A stretch of 64,000 bases of DNA from Bdellovibrio sp. (lineage in GTDB: Bacteria > Bdellovibrionota > Bacteriovoracia > Bacteriovoracales > Bacteriovoracaceae), in assembly GCA_016187935.1 (NCBI GenBank), contig JACPIU010000008.1:120916-184915 (forward strand), given 5' to 3'. Shown here piece after piece: positions 18,427 through 27,659 of this stretch. The translations under genes were made by a program, and so were the position numbers. Position 1 is the stretch's first letter, and each line of letters begins with the position of its first letter. A model generated the notes under the pieces. It was not told where the DNA came from and did not search any database. It saw only the letters and a list, made by a program, of their open reading frames with translations.

Positions 18427-20151
18427 TTAAAACTCGACAGAGGTCACGCTAAAGTCTGAATTGAACATAGCGTAAAAGAGTCCTTCGTTCTTTGATAACT
18501 GACTTTGGCAAAAAAAGCGAAAATCTTGGACTTTGGAGAGGTAATAAAGCTTATCATCACTAGAGGCATCGGTCAGACGCGTCTGCGCCAAACCAGCGTG
18601 CTCCAATAATTTCCACGCCACGACCAAATTACCCGAGAACATTAAAAAGTTATAAGTGTGCTCAAGTATTTGATCTATTTTATTTTGTGCTGCAAACTGG
18701 CCCAATTTTTCCAAAATCTTTCCGGCCAGGGCGAGATTTTTTCCAATTTGTGCGCATTCCGTCGGCCACCACTTGGCGTTTGAACCAACCAATTGGGCCA
18801 TTATTTTCTCTCCTACCTTTTTAAAAGTCACACCTTTGTCTTTTAATATTTTTCGCGTCACGAAGTCCATGGCCTGAATACCGTTGGTGCCTTCGTAAAT
18901 CGTGGCGATTTTACTATCACGCGCAAATTGTTCAATGCCATATTCCGAACAGTAACCGTAACCGCCATGAATTTGAATCGCCTCAGCTGCCACATTGTAG
19001 GCCTCTTCACTACACCAGGCCTTACAAATAGGAGTGAGCAAGGCCAATTCCTGCTCGGCGTCTTCCTGACCATTATGGGCGAAATCAAAAAGATTCGCCG
19101 TGTATAAAATGAGTGAGCGCATTCCGCGAGACAGTGAGCGCATCCTCAACAGCATGCGCTTCACATCGGGCATCTTGCATAACTCAGTTCCAAACTGCGT
19201 ACGTTCGTGGGCGTATTGCAACGTCAGCATATAGGCCAAATTGGCTTGGGCCTCCCCTTGCATGCCACACATCAAACGTGCCTCATTCATCATAATAAAC
19301 ATATTGGCCATGCCATCGCATTCTTTACCAATCAGCTCTCCCACACAATCACCGGTTAAACCAAAATTGAGTTCACAGGTGGGGGAACCATGCAGTCCCA
19401 TTTTTTCCTCAACCTTGGTGCACACGACATTATTACTTCCTCCCAAGCTCCCATCGGGATTGATCTTAAATCGCGGAACGATAAAAAGGGACAGGCCTTT
19501 GGTACCTTTGGGAGCACTGGGAGTCCGCGCTAATACCAAATGAATATTGTTATTGTAGAGTTCGCTTTCTCCGGCACTGATAAAAATTTTGGTCCCTTTG
19601 ATTTTATATTTGTCATTACCTAAGGCCGTCGCCACCGTGGCCACGGCACCGACGTCACTTCCCGCACCGGCTTCGGTCAAACACATGGTGCCGCCCCATT
19701 CACCTGTCATTATTTTCTCGCAATATAAGGCCTTCTGCTCTTCTGAGCCAACCGCCAAAATAACATTCAAAGCAGCGTGGGCCAGACCTGTAAACATATC
19801 GAAGGCCACATTCGCGCCAGCGGCAAGACTGCTGGTAGCAAGATGAATAGCATTGGGCGCTGGCATGCCTCCGATTTCCTCTGGCATTCCAAGACCAAAC
19901 CAACCATTTTCATAAAATTTTTGTTTTACAGGTAAAAAACAGGCCGGTACCACCACTTTTCCGTTCACCAACTTCACCCCCTCTTTGTCAGAGATACTGC
20001 GGGTGGGAAAGATCTCGTTGCCGACAAATTTGTCATATTCGTTCAAAATATCTTTAAGGTCATCTTCACCAGCTGCTCCGGTTTCATGCACCCGAATGGC
20101 TTCGAATAAATTAAAATGAATGTCACGCATGTCGGTTCGATATTGGGCCAC
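18427..20151 (-). CDS. Acyl-CoA dehydrogenase
   Basis: FAD-dependent enzyme of the long (about 575-600 residue) type that oxidises acyl-CoA at the alpha-beta bond. It has an extended N terminus, the middle beta domain (MCLTEAGAGSDVGAV) and the C-terminal helical domain with YEGTNGIQAMDF, which holds the catalytic Glu region, followed by the extra C-terminal segment of this subgroup. The start is GTG with AGGAG 6 nt upstream. It stands alone, with no thiolase, hydratase or ETF nearby, so the chain length it acts on is not indicated. Confidence 0.93.
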   Translation of the reverse strand: MAQYRTDMRDIHFNLFEAIRVHETGAAGEDDLKDILNEYDKFVGNEIFPTRSISDKEGVKLVNGKVVVPACFLPVKQKFYENGWFGLGMPEEIGGMPAPNAIHLATSSLAAGANVAFDMFTGLAHAALNVILAVGSEEQKALYCEKIMTGEWGGTMCLTEAGAGSDVGAVATVATALGNDKYKIKGTKIFISAGESELYNNNIHLVLARTPSAPKGTKGLSLFIVPRFKINPDGSLGGSNNVVCTKVEEKMGLHGSPTCELNFGLTGDCVGELIGKECDGMANMFIMMNEARLMCGMQGEAQANLAYMLTLQYAHERTQFGTELCKMPDVKRMLLRMRSLSRGMRSLILYTANLFDFAHNGQEDAEQELALLTPICKAWCSEEAYNVAAEAIQIHGGYGYCSEYGIEQFARDSKIATIYEGTNGIQAMDFVTRKILKDKGVTFKKVGEKIMAQLVGSNAKWWPTECAQIGKNLALAGKILEKLGQFAAQNKIDQILEHTYNFLMFSGNLVVAWKLLEHAGLAQTRLTDASSDDKLYYLSKVQDFRFFCQSQLSKNEGLFYAMFNSDFSVTSVEF

Positions 20152-20202
20152 AAATAACTCCTATGTATCGGATCTACTTAATTTTATGGCCTATTATAAA
20201 AT

Positions 20203-20231
20203 AAAAAGGGCGGATTTGCTCCGCCCTTTTT
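20203..20231 (-). terminator. Rho-independent terminator of the lipoprotein gene
   Basis: AAAAAGGGCGGA and TCCGCCCTTTTT pair perfectly over 12 bp around a 5-nt loop, and on the minus strand the hairpin is followed by a T-rich tract. It ends the gene at 20258 before the acyl-CoA dehydrogenase promoter region. The A/T flanks would also let it work on the plus strand. Confidence 0.9.
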
Positions 20232-20257
20232 ATTTTTATTTGTGATGTGTTTTTTAA

Positions 20258-20899
20258 CTAGAGGCTGTAGGACATAATGCCTAGTATATATAGGTCATAG
20301 CGTGCAGAGCTGATCAGGGAAGCTCTACTCACTGGATTGGCAACTGCCGGAATCCCCATGTGATACTCGTAAATGTAGTCACCACTAATAAACTTTACCC
20401 GTTGATTATCAATCCGAAATGAACCTGCATTACCTGATGCGGCGTTCACAATTTCTATCAACTTTGCCTTAATAGCTGCTTCAGTCGAACCTAAGCTACT
20501 GCCACTCACTGTTCCATTTAAATAGTTTACTTCAAAGCTCTTTGAACAGGATGTACTATTAAAACTAAATATCAGCCATTTGTCGGTACTCGTCGAGCAT
20601 GAGTAATATGGGTACACTTCGTTATAACCAAAAACTGGCCGAAATTGGCTGTTTCTAACTGCGGTTCTAAAACTTTCAAAGTCAGCAAATGAACCAGCAG
20701 CCACCGGGTTATAAGCCGTCGTTCCATTAACCGTGGGGCAAGGAACACCACTTGGGTTATAGGTCGAATAATAAGGGTTACACTGAACTGGTGCCGATGT
20801 TGTTGCAGCAGTGGTTTTTTTGTTGTCCTTGCCGCATGCACTTAAAAGGGCACAAATCACCAGTAAGCCAATCAGGTGCTTAAAATTAATATTACTCAT
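20258..20899 (-). CDS. Lipoprotein of unknown function
   Basis: 213 residues. A lipobox (ALLSAC, Cys near residue 22) directs lipid attachment. The start is fixed at ATG 20899 by GAGGAGG six bases upstream. The mature protein begins with a Lys/Thr-rich linker and a Tyr/Pro/Asn-rich segment with several cysteines (QCNPYY, VPCPT, YSCSTSTD, TSCSKSF), followed by a compact C-terminal domain. No family was recognised. It is transcribed alone and ends in a strong terminator. Confidence 0.8.
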   Translation of the reverse strand: MSNINFKHLIGLLVICALLSACGKDNKKTTAATTSAPVQCNPYYSTYNPSGVPCPTVNGTTAYNPVAAGSFADFESFRTAVRNSQFRPVFGYNEVYPYYSCSTSTDKWLIFSFNSTSCSKSFEVNYLNGTVSGSSLGSTEAAIKAKLIEIVNAASGNAGSFRIDNQRVKFISGDYIYEYHMGIPAVANPVSRASLISSARYDLYILGIMSYSL

Positions 20900-21037
20900 A
20901 GAATGCCTCCTCAATAACGTCATATTACACAAGTTGCTGGCTTCTTATGCAGTTCTTGTGCCAGAGAGACGAGTGCTTAATTTCTAGTATTTAGCTCGCT
21001 AGGGGCGCAGTATCTAGGCAAGGAGAAAAACGGCCGT

Positions 21038-22570
21038 CTATTTTTTAGACACACAATAAAATAAGGACCAAATGCGACTTCGTTCAAGCCAACCACCAAA
21101 GTTAAAGCGCAGAAAGAACTGAGGGTAGCTTAGAAACTGGCTTTCACACTTCCATGGTCCTTGGTAATTTTTGACCGACCAAAAATCCTTCCCTGTGCGG
21201 GTAAAAAGATAGATAGGTTCAGAAGTTGATATCAGATCAATTTCCTGGGGTTCCGCGAGCTCCTTCGTCTCTAGTTCTTTGGGCCAGAAAAAACGCAGAG
21301 GATACCCCACCATGACGTAGGGGTTTTCTCTGACATGATAGAGTATTTTCGGAGGATTAGGCGCATCCATCAGATTTTCCATATAATGGTAAAAAGAAAC
21401 TGCTCCATTGGCCGGCCGTAAAGACGAAATCACTAACAAAACAAGGTTCAGGCCTAAAAGACCACGGGAAACTGGACGCCACCAAGGTTTTTTTAACCAA
21501 TCCCGTGCATACAGAAATTCACTAAAGACAATATAGGTCATCAGCGGCGCAAGGCAAATCACCGGATAGAGATAGCGCAATTCTTTGTGAGCAATCGCCG
21601 TATGAGCGATGACAAATGGAAAGGTGGCCCAGGTCATAATATTTTTAGGATTTTTCCACCAAAAATACACCACACCCACCATGCACAAGATGCTTAATGG
21701 TGGAATGCCTCGCATGAAGCTTAAGCGAAAATAATCCCACCAAGGCGATGGCATAATGGTACTTTGAATATGCGCCTTATAATCCTCCACCAGATAGTTC
21801 CATTGGCTGATGGTGAAGGTTTCATATCCCCAAGTATCGATAGCTATTCCGATACCTTTCGCCAAGCACAAACCAATCAACACAAGCGACACGCTTTTCA
21901 CAATCAACACGATCGGTTTTTTTTCCTGCAGTAAAGTATAGACCATCCATAACAACACCGGTCCCACGGCAGCGATGGCCTGGAAACGAAATTCAATGGC
22001 AAAACCCAAAAACAAACCAATGATCAATCCGATCTTGCCCTTCACCAAAGGGCCATAGAGATTAAGGCCCGCTAAACCTAAAATTAGAAAAGCGGCACCC
22101 CAGTTATCAGACGATGCCCTGGCATGGAGGTAGGGGAAAAACCACCACAAACATAAGAAACGCACTAACCACTGTGCGGCGACTTTATTGGCCCGCAAGA
22201 ATCCCAGCCCCATAAAGATGGTTGCCAATAAACTCACCCAACCTAAAACGGCGGAAATCAATCTAAAAAGTGTGGTTAAAACGTAAGTATTCTCCATTCC
22301 CAATTGTTTTAGAGGCCAAGCGATAAGATATAAAAGAAATGGCTGAAGCCATGGACGCATTTTATCCTGAAATTCCCAGGGCAGATCAGCAGGCAAGGTT
22401 CCGCCTAATTTTAAATTGATAAACTCCACAATTTGAAAATGTTCGTCATGATGATGATATCCGATACTAAAAAAACAGGTGAGAAGATGAATGCACAGGG
22501 CCAAACCGACCCAGCGTCTCAAAAACCGCATAAAAATGGGATCACTTAAAAATATTTTTAAAGAATGCAT
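21038..22570 (-). CDS. GT22/PIG-B-like membrane mannosyltransferase
   Basis: 510 residues, about 10 transmembrane segments. The first loop has the GT-C acidic motif HHHDEHFQIVEF, and the later HKELRYLYPV matches the HKExRF signature of the Alg9/PIG-B family. It should move a sugar, probably mannose, from a polyprenyl-phosphate donor to a lipid or glycan on the outer face of the inner membrane. A donor synthase candidate lies at 13 kb. It is divergent from gpmI, and its ATG region overlaps the gpmI promoter. Confidence 0.82.
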   Translation of the reverse strand: MHSLKIFLSDPIFMRFLRRWVGLALCIHLLTCFFSIGYHHHDEHFQIVEFINLKLGGTLPADLPWEFQDKMRPWLQPFLLYLIAWPLKQLGMENTYVLTTLFRLISAVLGWVSLLATIFMGLGFLRANKVAAQWLVRFLCLWWFFPYLHARASSDNWGAAFLILGLAGLNLYGPLVKGKIGLIIGLFLGFAIEFRFQAIAAVGPVLLWMVYTLLQEKKPIVLIVKSVSLVLIGLCLAKGIGIAIDTWGYETFTISQWNYLVEDYKAHIQSTIMPSPWWDYFRLSFMRGIPPLSILCMVGVVYFWWKNPKNIMTWATFPFVIAHTAIAHKELRYLYPVICLAPLMTYIVFSEFLYARDWLKKPWWRPVSRGLLGLNLVLLVISSLRPANGAVSFYHYMENLMDAPNPPKILYHVRENPYVMVGYPLRFFWPKELETKELAEPQEIDLISTSEPIYLFTRTGKDFWSVKNYQGPWKCESQFLSYPQFFLRFNFGGWLERSRIWSLFYCVSKK

Positions 22571-22583
22571 GGAGTGACTTTGC

Positions 22584-22589
22584 TATAGT
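22584..22589 (+). promoter_or_regulatory. Extended -10 promoter for gpmI-pfkA
   Basis: TGcTATAGT provides an extended -10, placing transcription start near 22596 and a short leader before gpmI. The -35 position falls inside the first codons of the divergent GT22 gene and is poor. The whole divergent gap is only about 45-55 nt. Confidence 0.5.
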
Positions 22590-22615
22590 GATCTTGTTAG
22601 ATTAATAAAATTACC

Positions 22616-24163
22616 TTGGGCAACATTGTGGCGCAAACACTCAAAAGTCTCAATAAAAAAATTATTTTATGTGTTCTAGATGGTTTCGGCATCAATTCAA
22701 AAGATTTAAAGAATGCCGTTCTACACGCTCACAAACCAAACTTTGACGATTTCATCAGCAATTATCCCAGCACCCTGATTGAGGCCGGGGGAGAACAGGT
22801 AGGACTCCCCAAAGGAGTGGCAGGAAATTCAGAGGTCGGGCATATTAATTTGGGAGCTGGCCGTCCTGTGCGCCAGGATTTAGTGCGAATCGACGAGGCC
22901 ATCGCTCACAAAACATTGGCACATATGCCAGAGCTGAATAATCTCATTCAAGCTGCCAGGCAAAATACCAAACGTATTCACCTCTTTGGACTTCTAAGTG
23001 ACGGATGCGTGCATTCTCATATTCGACATTTCAAAGAAATCATCAATATCTTATCTCAAGAGAAAGACCTCTCCATTTTTTTTCATGCCTTCATGGATGG
23101 CCGTGACACTGCCCCCGATGTAGGAGAAAAATATATCCACGAACTACTCTCTCTTCCCGGCTTTACTTTTGCTTCGATGCAAGGTCGAAGCTATGGGATG
23201 GATCGTGATCGTCGTTGGGAGAAAATCAAACTCTGTTATGAGACCTGGACGGGAAAAGGGGCCATTAAGAACATTCCCCCTCACCTCTACCTACAAGACC
23301 AATACCAAAAAAAGATCTATGATGAATTCATTACTCCAGTGTTGTTCCATCACGATTATGCCATCAGTAATGGGGATGCTCTTTTCTGCATGAATTTTCG
23401 TCCCGATCGCGCCATTCAGTTGGCCTTGGCGTTTAATTGGCAAAAGTTCAAAGAATTTCCAGTTACGGTAAAACCTTCATTTTATCTTTGCATGACACCT
23501 TATATTCCCGACGAGGAAAAGCTGCCGATTCTTTTTGATAAGGAAAATGTCTCGGAACCGCTTTCGCAATATCTCTCCGAGCTGGGAATGAAGCAATTTA
23601 AAATTGCTGAAACTGAAAAATATGCCCACGTCACATATTTTTTTAACGGCGGTCGAAAGAATCCTTTTCCTGGAGAAGAACATGTTTTGATTCCTTCTCC
23701 CAGGGAAGTCGCAACCTACGATCAAAAACCTGAAATGAGCGCCATTCTAATAACAGACCGAATAGTTCAAGCGATAGAAAGTTCACAATATAATTTTATT
23801 TTGGTGAATTACGCTAATGCCGATATGGTTGGTCATACTGGTAATTACAATGCCGCAGTCAAAGCGGTCGAAAGTGTGGACCTATGTCTACAACGCATTA
23901 GAGACGTTGCCGCCAAATATGATTATACCATCTTGTTAACGGCGGACCATGGGAACGCCGAGCAAATGATGTATGAAGACGGCCGGCCTCATACCAGTCA
24001 TAGCAACTCAAAAGTTCCTTTTATCGTGATCGATAAACGCCTTCGTCATGTAAAATTGCAGACCAAGAAAGAAGCAACTCTAATGGATGTTGCCCCCACG
24101 ATACTCTATGCTATGGGGCTAGCATGCCCATCCAAATTTGAAGGTAAAACAATTTTTGAATAA
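22616..24163 (+). CDS. gpmI: 2,3-bisphosphoglycerate-independent phosphoglycerate mutase
   Basis: Interconverts 3- and 2-phosphoglycerate using two Mn ions. Alkaline-phosphatase-fold motifs are present: LCVLDGFG near the N terminus, the phosphoserine loop GNSEVGH, FHAFMDGRDTAP, RPDRAIQL and TADHGNAEQM. Length (about 511-515) is typical. The start is either TTG 22616 or GTG 22628 and neither has a good Shine-Dalgarno, so translation may rely on a short leader. It is followed 23 nt later by pfkA, giving a two-gene glycolytic operon. Confidence 0.95.
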   Translation: MGNIVAQTLKSLNKKIILCVLDGFGINSKDLKNAVLHAHKPNFDDFISNYPSTLIEAGGEQVGLPKGVAGNSEVGHINLGAGRPVRQDLVRIDEAIAHKTLAHMPELNNLIQAARQNTKRIHLFGLLSDGCVHSHIRHFKEIINILSQEKDLSIFFHAFMDGRDTAPDVGEKYIHELLSLPGFTFASMQGRSYGMDRDRRWEKIKLCYETWTGKGAIKNIPPHLYLQDQYQKKIYDEFITPVLFHHDYAISNGDALFCMNFRPDRAIQLALAFNWQKFKEFPVTVKPSFYLCMTPYIPDEEKLPILFDKENVSEPLSQYLSELGMKQFKIAETEKYAHVTYFFNGGRKNPFPGEEHVLIPSPREVATYDQKPEMSAILITDRIVQAIESSQYNFILVNYANADMVGHTGNYNAAVKAVESVDLCLQRIRDVAAKYDYTILLTADHGNAEQMMYEDGRPHTSHSNSKVPFIVIDKRLRHVKLQTKKEATLMDVAPTILYAMGLACPSKFEGKTIFE

Positions 24164-24186
24164 TTATGATTATCGGGAGATGAAGT

Positions 24187-25170
24187 ATGAACAATAAACC
24201 TATTCACTCAGTCGGAGTTCTCTGTTCGGGAGGTGATAGTCCTGGCATGAATTGTGCCATTCGCGCCATTGTCCGAACGGCGCTAGGTCTGGGACTTAAT
24301 GCCTATGGTATTCAGCGCGGATATCAAGGATTGATTGAAAATCAAATCAGGTCGATGGATGCCTCCTCTGTTGGCAATATCATTCAAAGGGGCGGTACTA
24401 TTCTTCAAACGTCTCGTTCAAAAGAGTTTATGACGGCCGAAGGTAGAGCAAAAGCGGCCGCAAACTTAAAACAGCACAATATTGATTCCTTGATCGTGAT
24501 TGGTGGAAATGGTTCTTTCAAAGGCGCCATGAAATTTTTTGAAGAACATGGTATTCCCGTCGCCGGAGTACCAGGAACAATTGACAATGACATTAGCGGT
24601 ACTGATTATACAATCGGCTTTGATACGGCGGTGCAAGTCGCCATTGAAGCTGTTGACCGCATTCGCGACACTGCCTCATCTCATGATCGAACTTTTTTAG
24701 TTGAAGTTATGGGCCGCAATAGTCCAGAAATAGCTATTCACGTGGCGATATGTACAGGGGCAGAAAATATCGTTTTTTCCAAGCAAGAAATTCAATATGA
24801 TAAAATTTCTGAACACATTAAACGTGGAATGGCGCGCGGAAAAAATTCTTCCATTATTATCGTAACCGAGGGTGATAGGCCCGGATTGGCCTATCAAGTT
24901 CAGGATACGCTTAAAAAAGATTTCAAACTGGATGCTCATGTTTGTATTTTGGGCCACATTCAGCGTGGCGGAGCCCCTTCTCATATGGATCGTTTCATCG
25001 CATCGAGGATGGGTTATTTAGCAGTAAAGTCACTCGTCGATGGCAACTATCCACTGGTTACTGTCTATAGAGATGGACATGTCGCTACCGCACCTTTTGT
25101 CGAATGTATCCAAGATAAACATTCAATCGACAAATCTGAATTAGAATTAGTGCGCTTATTATCTATTTAA
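24187..25170 (+). CDS. pfkA: 6-phosphofructokinase
   Basis: Phosphorylates fructose-6-phosphate. Family motifs are present: CSGGDSPGMN, the catalytic PGTIDNDISGTDYTIGFDTA, EVMGR and GHIQRGG. Gly follows the third residue of the GGNGS loop (E. coli Gly104), which points to ATP rather than pyrophosphate as donor. Unusually, Asp103 of E. coli PfkA, which helps hold Mg, is Asn here (GGNGSFKGA). Length (327) is normal. RBS GGGAG precedes ATG. The 3' end overlaps the convergent gene by 12 bp. Confidence 0.95.
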   Translation: MNNKPIHSVGVLCSGGDSPGMNCAIRAIVRTALGLGLNAYGIQRGYQGLIENQIRSMDASSVGNIIQRGGTILQTSRSKEFMTAEGRAKAAANLKQHNIDSLIVIGGNGSFKGAMKFFEEHGIPVAGVPGTIDNDISGTDYTIGFDTAVQVAIEAVDRIRDTASSHDRTFLVEVMGRNSPEIAIHVAICTGAENIVFSKQEIQYDKISEHIKRGMARGKNSSIIIVTEGDRPGLAYQVQDTLKKDFKLDAHVCILGHIQRGGAPSHMDRFIASRMGYLAVKSLVDGNYPLVTVYRDGHVATAPFVECIQDKHSIDKSELELVRLLSI

Positions 25171-25719
25171 AGACAGGATTGTTGCCAATTCTGATCTAGG
25201 TGCTATTTTTTTGATATTAAGTTTGGAGTTTAGAATATCACTGAGAGGAAGGATTGGCCCAGGCCAGTCATCATTGTCCTGATCAAGAAAAGTTTTTATT
25301 TCTTCCCCGGTGGCAGCACAAAAAGATGTCAGAAGTGATTGAATGGGACGAACATCATCAGGTAAACACACTCCTCCATCGCTAGACAACTTTCCAAAGG
25401 CCAAACAATCATCCATTCTCTGTATTGGCAATACTCCGGCCAAATACCAAAGGATGAGAAGAAAAGGTAACTCTAGATAAATATAAGAAACTTTTTCAGG
25501 TAGCAGTTCCGTTCCATCAAGACAGACGATATAACGCCTCAAAGGCAATTTTATTCCATGCCAACGGGTGAAGTAGATCACTTTTTCTTTAAGTGAGCGC
25601 GCCAACTTACCGGCCCCGATGATTTCAATTCCCGGCAATCCTTGAGTGGCATATGCAAAAATATCGACTATTTGGTATTGCCCTTTGTATTCGGTCAAAC
25701 CATAAATTTTCCCGTTCAT
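25159..25719 (-). CDS. Stand-alone YifB/ComM N-terminal domain protein
   Basis: 186 residues matching only the first (S5-fold/ChlI N) domain of YifB/ComM: the GLPGIEIIGAGKLARSLKEK segment corresponds to the GLPxxxIVGLPxxAxxE signature, followed by KLPLRRYIVCLDG and the FGKLSSDGGVCLPDD turn. The AAA+ Mg-chelatase and C-terminal domains are absent, and the sequence ends after a short unrelated tail. ATG 25719 has GGAGG 6 nt upstream. It could be a decayed comM or a regulator that lost the motor. The gene is intact within its frame. Confidence 0.7.
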   Translation of the reverse strand: MNGKIYGLTEYKGQYQIVDIFAYATQGLPGIEIIGAGKLARSLKEKVIYFTRWHGIKLPLRRYIVCLDGTELLPEKVSYIYLELPFLLILWYLAGVLPIQRMDDCLAFGKLSSDGGVCLPDDVRPIQSLLTSFCAATGEEIKTFLDQDNDDWPGPILPLSDILNSKLNIKKIAPRSELATILSLNR

Positions 25720-25829
25720 ATTTAACCTCCACATATTGAACTGACTTCTATGCAAAGGCAGAGAATAAAATAACATTCTATCTGAATGAAATTGAAGTCT
25801 TTTAAAATGCACCGAGGAAACTAATTTCC

Positions 25830-26327
25830 TCAACCCTCGTTAACGGAAAAATAGCAGTTGAGTTCAGAAGCGCCACCTTTAGCATTTTTTTCGCTGACAG
25901 TTGATTTCCAAAGCGGGACCTCAGCAGAATATTTAGCTTTGAGTGCCAAGCAGGATTTTTTGGGGTCCTTGCATAAATCCAAGTAACCAGCTTCACAAAT
26001 CAAATTAAGTTGTGCGCCTTCACCGTATTCGCATACAACATCTTTTTTATCGGTGCGAACAAATGCACGCAAAAGTTTGGGCCTTTCTTCCAGTTCTTCA
26101 CCTTTTTTTAAACATACCGTTTGGGCATCCACCAGCTTCCCCATACAATCAATTTGGAAGAGAGAATGAGCGGTGATAAGCGGGACATCGCGCAAACGTT
26201 GACTCTTGCAGGATTCCTGAAAGGAATAAAAAAACTGCCGAGGTTTGATGGCCTGATACTGAACCAGCCCGACCTCGGCAGTCGTAACACTCGAAAAATA
26301 GATAAAAACGACGAAGGCCCAAATCAC
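25830..26327 (-). CDS. Small exported cysteine-containing protein
   Basis: 165 residues. The signal peptide is MIWAFVVFIYFSSVTTAE. The mature part has about nine cysteines (ESCKSQR, IDCMGK, TVCLKK, VVCEYG, LICEAG, DLCKDP, KSCLAL, LNCYFS), suggesting a disulfide-knit periplasmic domain. The start is GTG overlapping the gdh stop (GTGA), so it is translated with glutamate dehydrogenase. No family was recognised. Confidence 0.7.
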   Translation of the reverse strand: MIWAFVVFIYFSSVTTAEVGLVQYQAIKPRQFFYSFQESCKSQRLRDVPLITAHSLFQIDCMGKLVDAQTVCLKKGEELEERPKLLRAFVRTDKKDVVCEYGEGAQLNLICEAGYLDLCKDPKKSCLALKAKYSAEVPLWKSTVSEKNAKGGASELNCYFSVNEG

Positions 26328-27586
26328 GATGGGAAAAGACCTCGCAATTTCATGGCCGTCTCAAGACGTCGAAGCGCCGTAATAAAGGCAGCTTGCTTCA
26401 TGTCACAACGATACTGCTCCTGCACAGAACATACCTTATCAAATGACTGACGCAAAATTGTGTAAAGACGTTTGTTTACTTCTTCCAGATCCCAGAAGAA
26501 GCTCTGGAGGCCTTGAACCCATTCAAAGTACGATACGATAACACCACCAGCATTACAGAGAATGTCGGGAATCAAGAACGCCCCTCTTTTCGTGACAATC
26601 TGAATGGCCTCTTTTGTGAGAGGACCGTTGGCACCTTCAGCGATAATACGGGCCTTAACATTGTGTGCATTATCTTTCGTAACAACACCATCAATTGCGG
26701 CAGGAACGAGCACATCGACATCCAAGGCCAGAAGTTCTTCATTGGAAATAGTTTTGGCTTCCGGATAACCCTTCAAAAATTTGTTTTTTGCCACCCAATC
26801 AGTGACGTTTTTAATATTTAGGCCTTTGGCATTATAAATAGCACCTGTTACGTCAGAGACGGCAACGATTTTTGCACCTTGCGCAGAAAGATCTTCGGCG
26901 GCGGGCTGTCCGACTTTACCAAATCCATGGATAGCAACTGTGGTATCCGTTCCAATTTTGATACCAAGTCTTTCGGCCGCGAAGTTAATGCAAAATGCCA
27001 CCCCTTTTCCGGTAGACTCAGCGCGTCCAAGCGAGCCTCCAATACTAATTGGTTTCCCTGTTACTACACCGGGAACGGTGTAACCTTTTAATTGTGAATA
27101 GGTATCCATAAACCAGGCCATAGTTTGACCATCAGTACCGATATCAGGTGCTGGAACATCAATGTTTGGGCCTACGAGCATATTAATTTCTGTGGCATAA
27201 CGACGAGTCAGTGCCTGAAGTTCTTGTCTGGATAAATCATTGGGATCAACTTGCACGCCACCCTTTGCACCACCCAAAGGGAGTCCAACCAGGGCGCACT
27301 TAAAGGTCATCAACATGGCCAAAGCCGCTGTTTCGGATAAATCACATTTTGGGTGAAAGCGAATGCCTCCTTTGCCAGGTCCGATGGTCATATTATGCTG
27401 AACACGAAAACCTAAAAAGGTTTTAATCGTGCCATCATCAAGACGAACGGGTACGGAAACGGTTAAGGCCCGTTTTGGGTACTTAAGGCGCTCCAAAATA
27501 TTCGGATCAAGATTCATGGTTGTGGCAGCAGATGTCAGAGTTTCAAAGGCGTCCTGAAACAATGGACTCTCAAATAAAAAGTTCAT
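26324..27586 (-). CDS. gdhA: Glutamate dehydrogenase (Glu/Leu/Phe/Val family)
   Basis: Oxidative deamination of glutamate to 2-oxoglutarate with NAD(P). Motifs: GPGKGGIRFHP, KCALVGLPLGGAKGG with the catalytic Lys, APDIGT with the catalytic Asp, and the nucleotide-binding IHGFGKVGQPAAE. Length (420) fits the hexameric class. ATG 27586 is chosen because GGGAG lies 5 nt upstream. It is co-transcribed with the small exported protein that overlaps its stop. Coenzyme choice cannot be read here. The gene symbol is by family. Confidence 0.95.
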   Translation of the reverse strand: MNFLFESPLFQDAFETLTSAATTMNLDPNILERLKYPKRALTVSVPVRLDDGTIKTFLGFRVQHNMTIGPGKGGIRFHPKCDLSETAALAMLMTFKCALVGLPLGGAKGGVQVDPNDLSRQELQALTRRYATEINMLVGPNIDVPAPDIGTDGQTMAWFMDTYSQLKGYTVPGVVTGKPISIGGSLGRAESTGKGVAFCINFAAERLGIKIGTDTTVAIHGFGKVGQPAAEDLSAQGAKIVAVSDVTGAIYNAKGLNIKNVTDWVAKNKFLKGYPEAKTISNEELLALDVDVLVPAAIDGVVTKDNAHNVKARIIAEGANGPLTKEAIQIVTKRGAFLIPDILCNAGGVIVSYFEWVQGLQSFFWDLEEVNKRLYTILRQSFDKVCSVQEQYRCDMKQAAFITALRRLETAMKLRGLFPS

Positions 27587-27659
27587 AATGACTCCCAAAA
27601 AATTAAGGTGACAAATTTATACAGCGATTTGGAGGCATTTGAAAATGGGAGAATGGATA

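Noticed and set aside
21011-21050. ACGGCCGT palindrome flanked by A and T runs as a terminator
   Set aside because: The 8-bp palindrome leaves no loop, so a stable terminator hairpin is unlikely.
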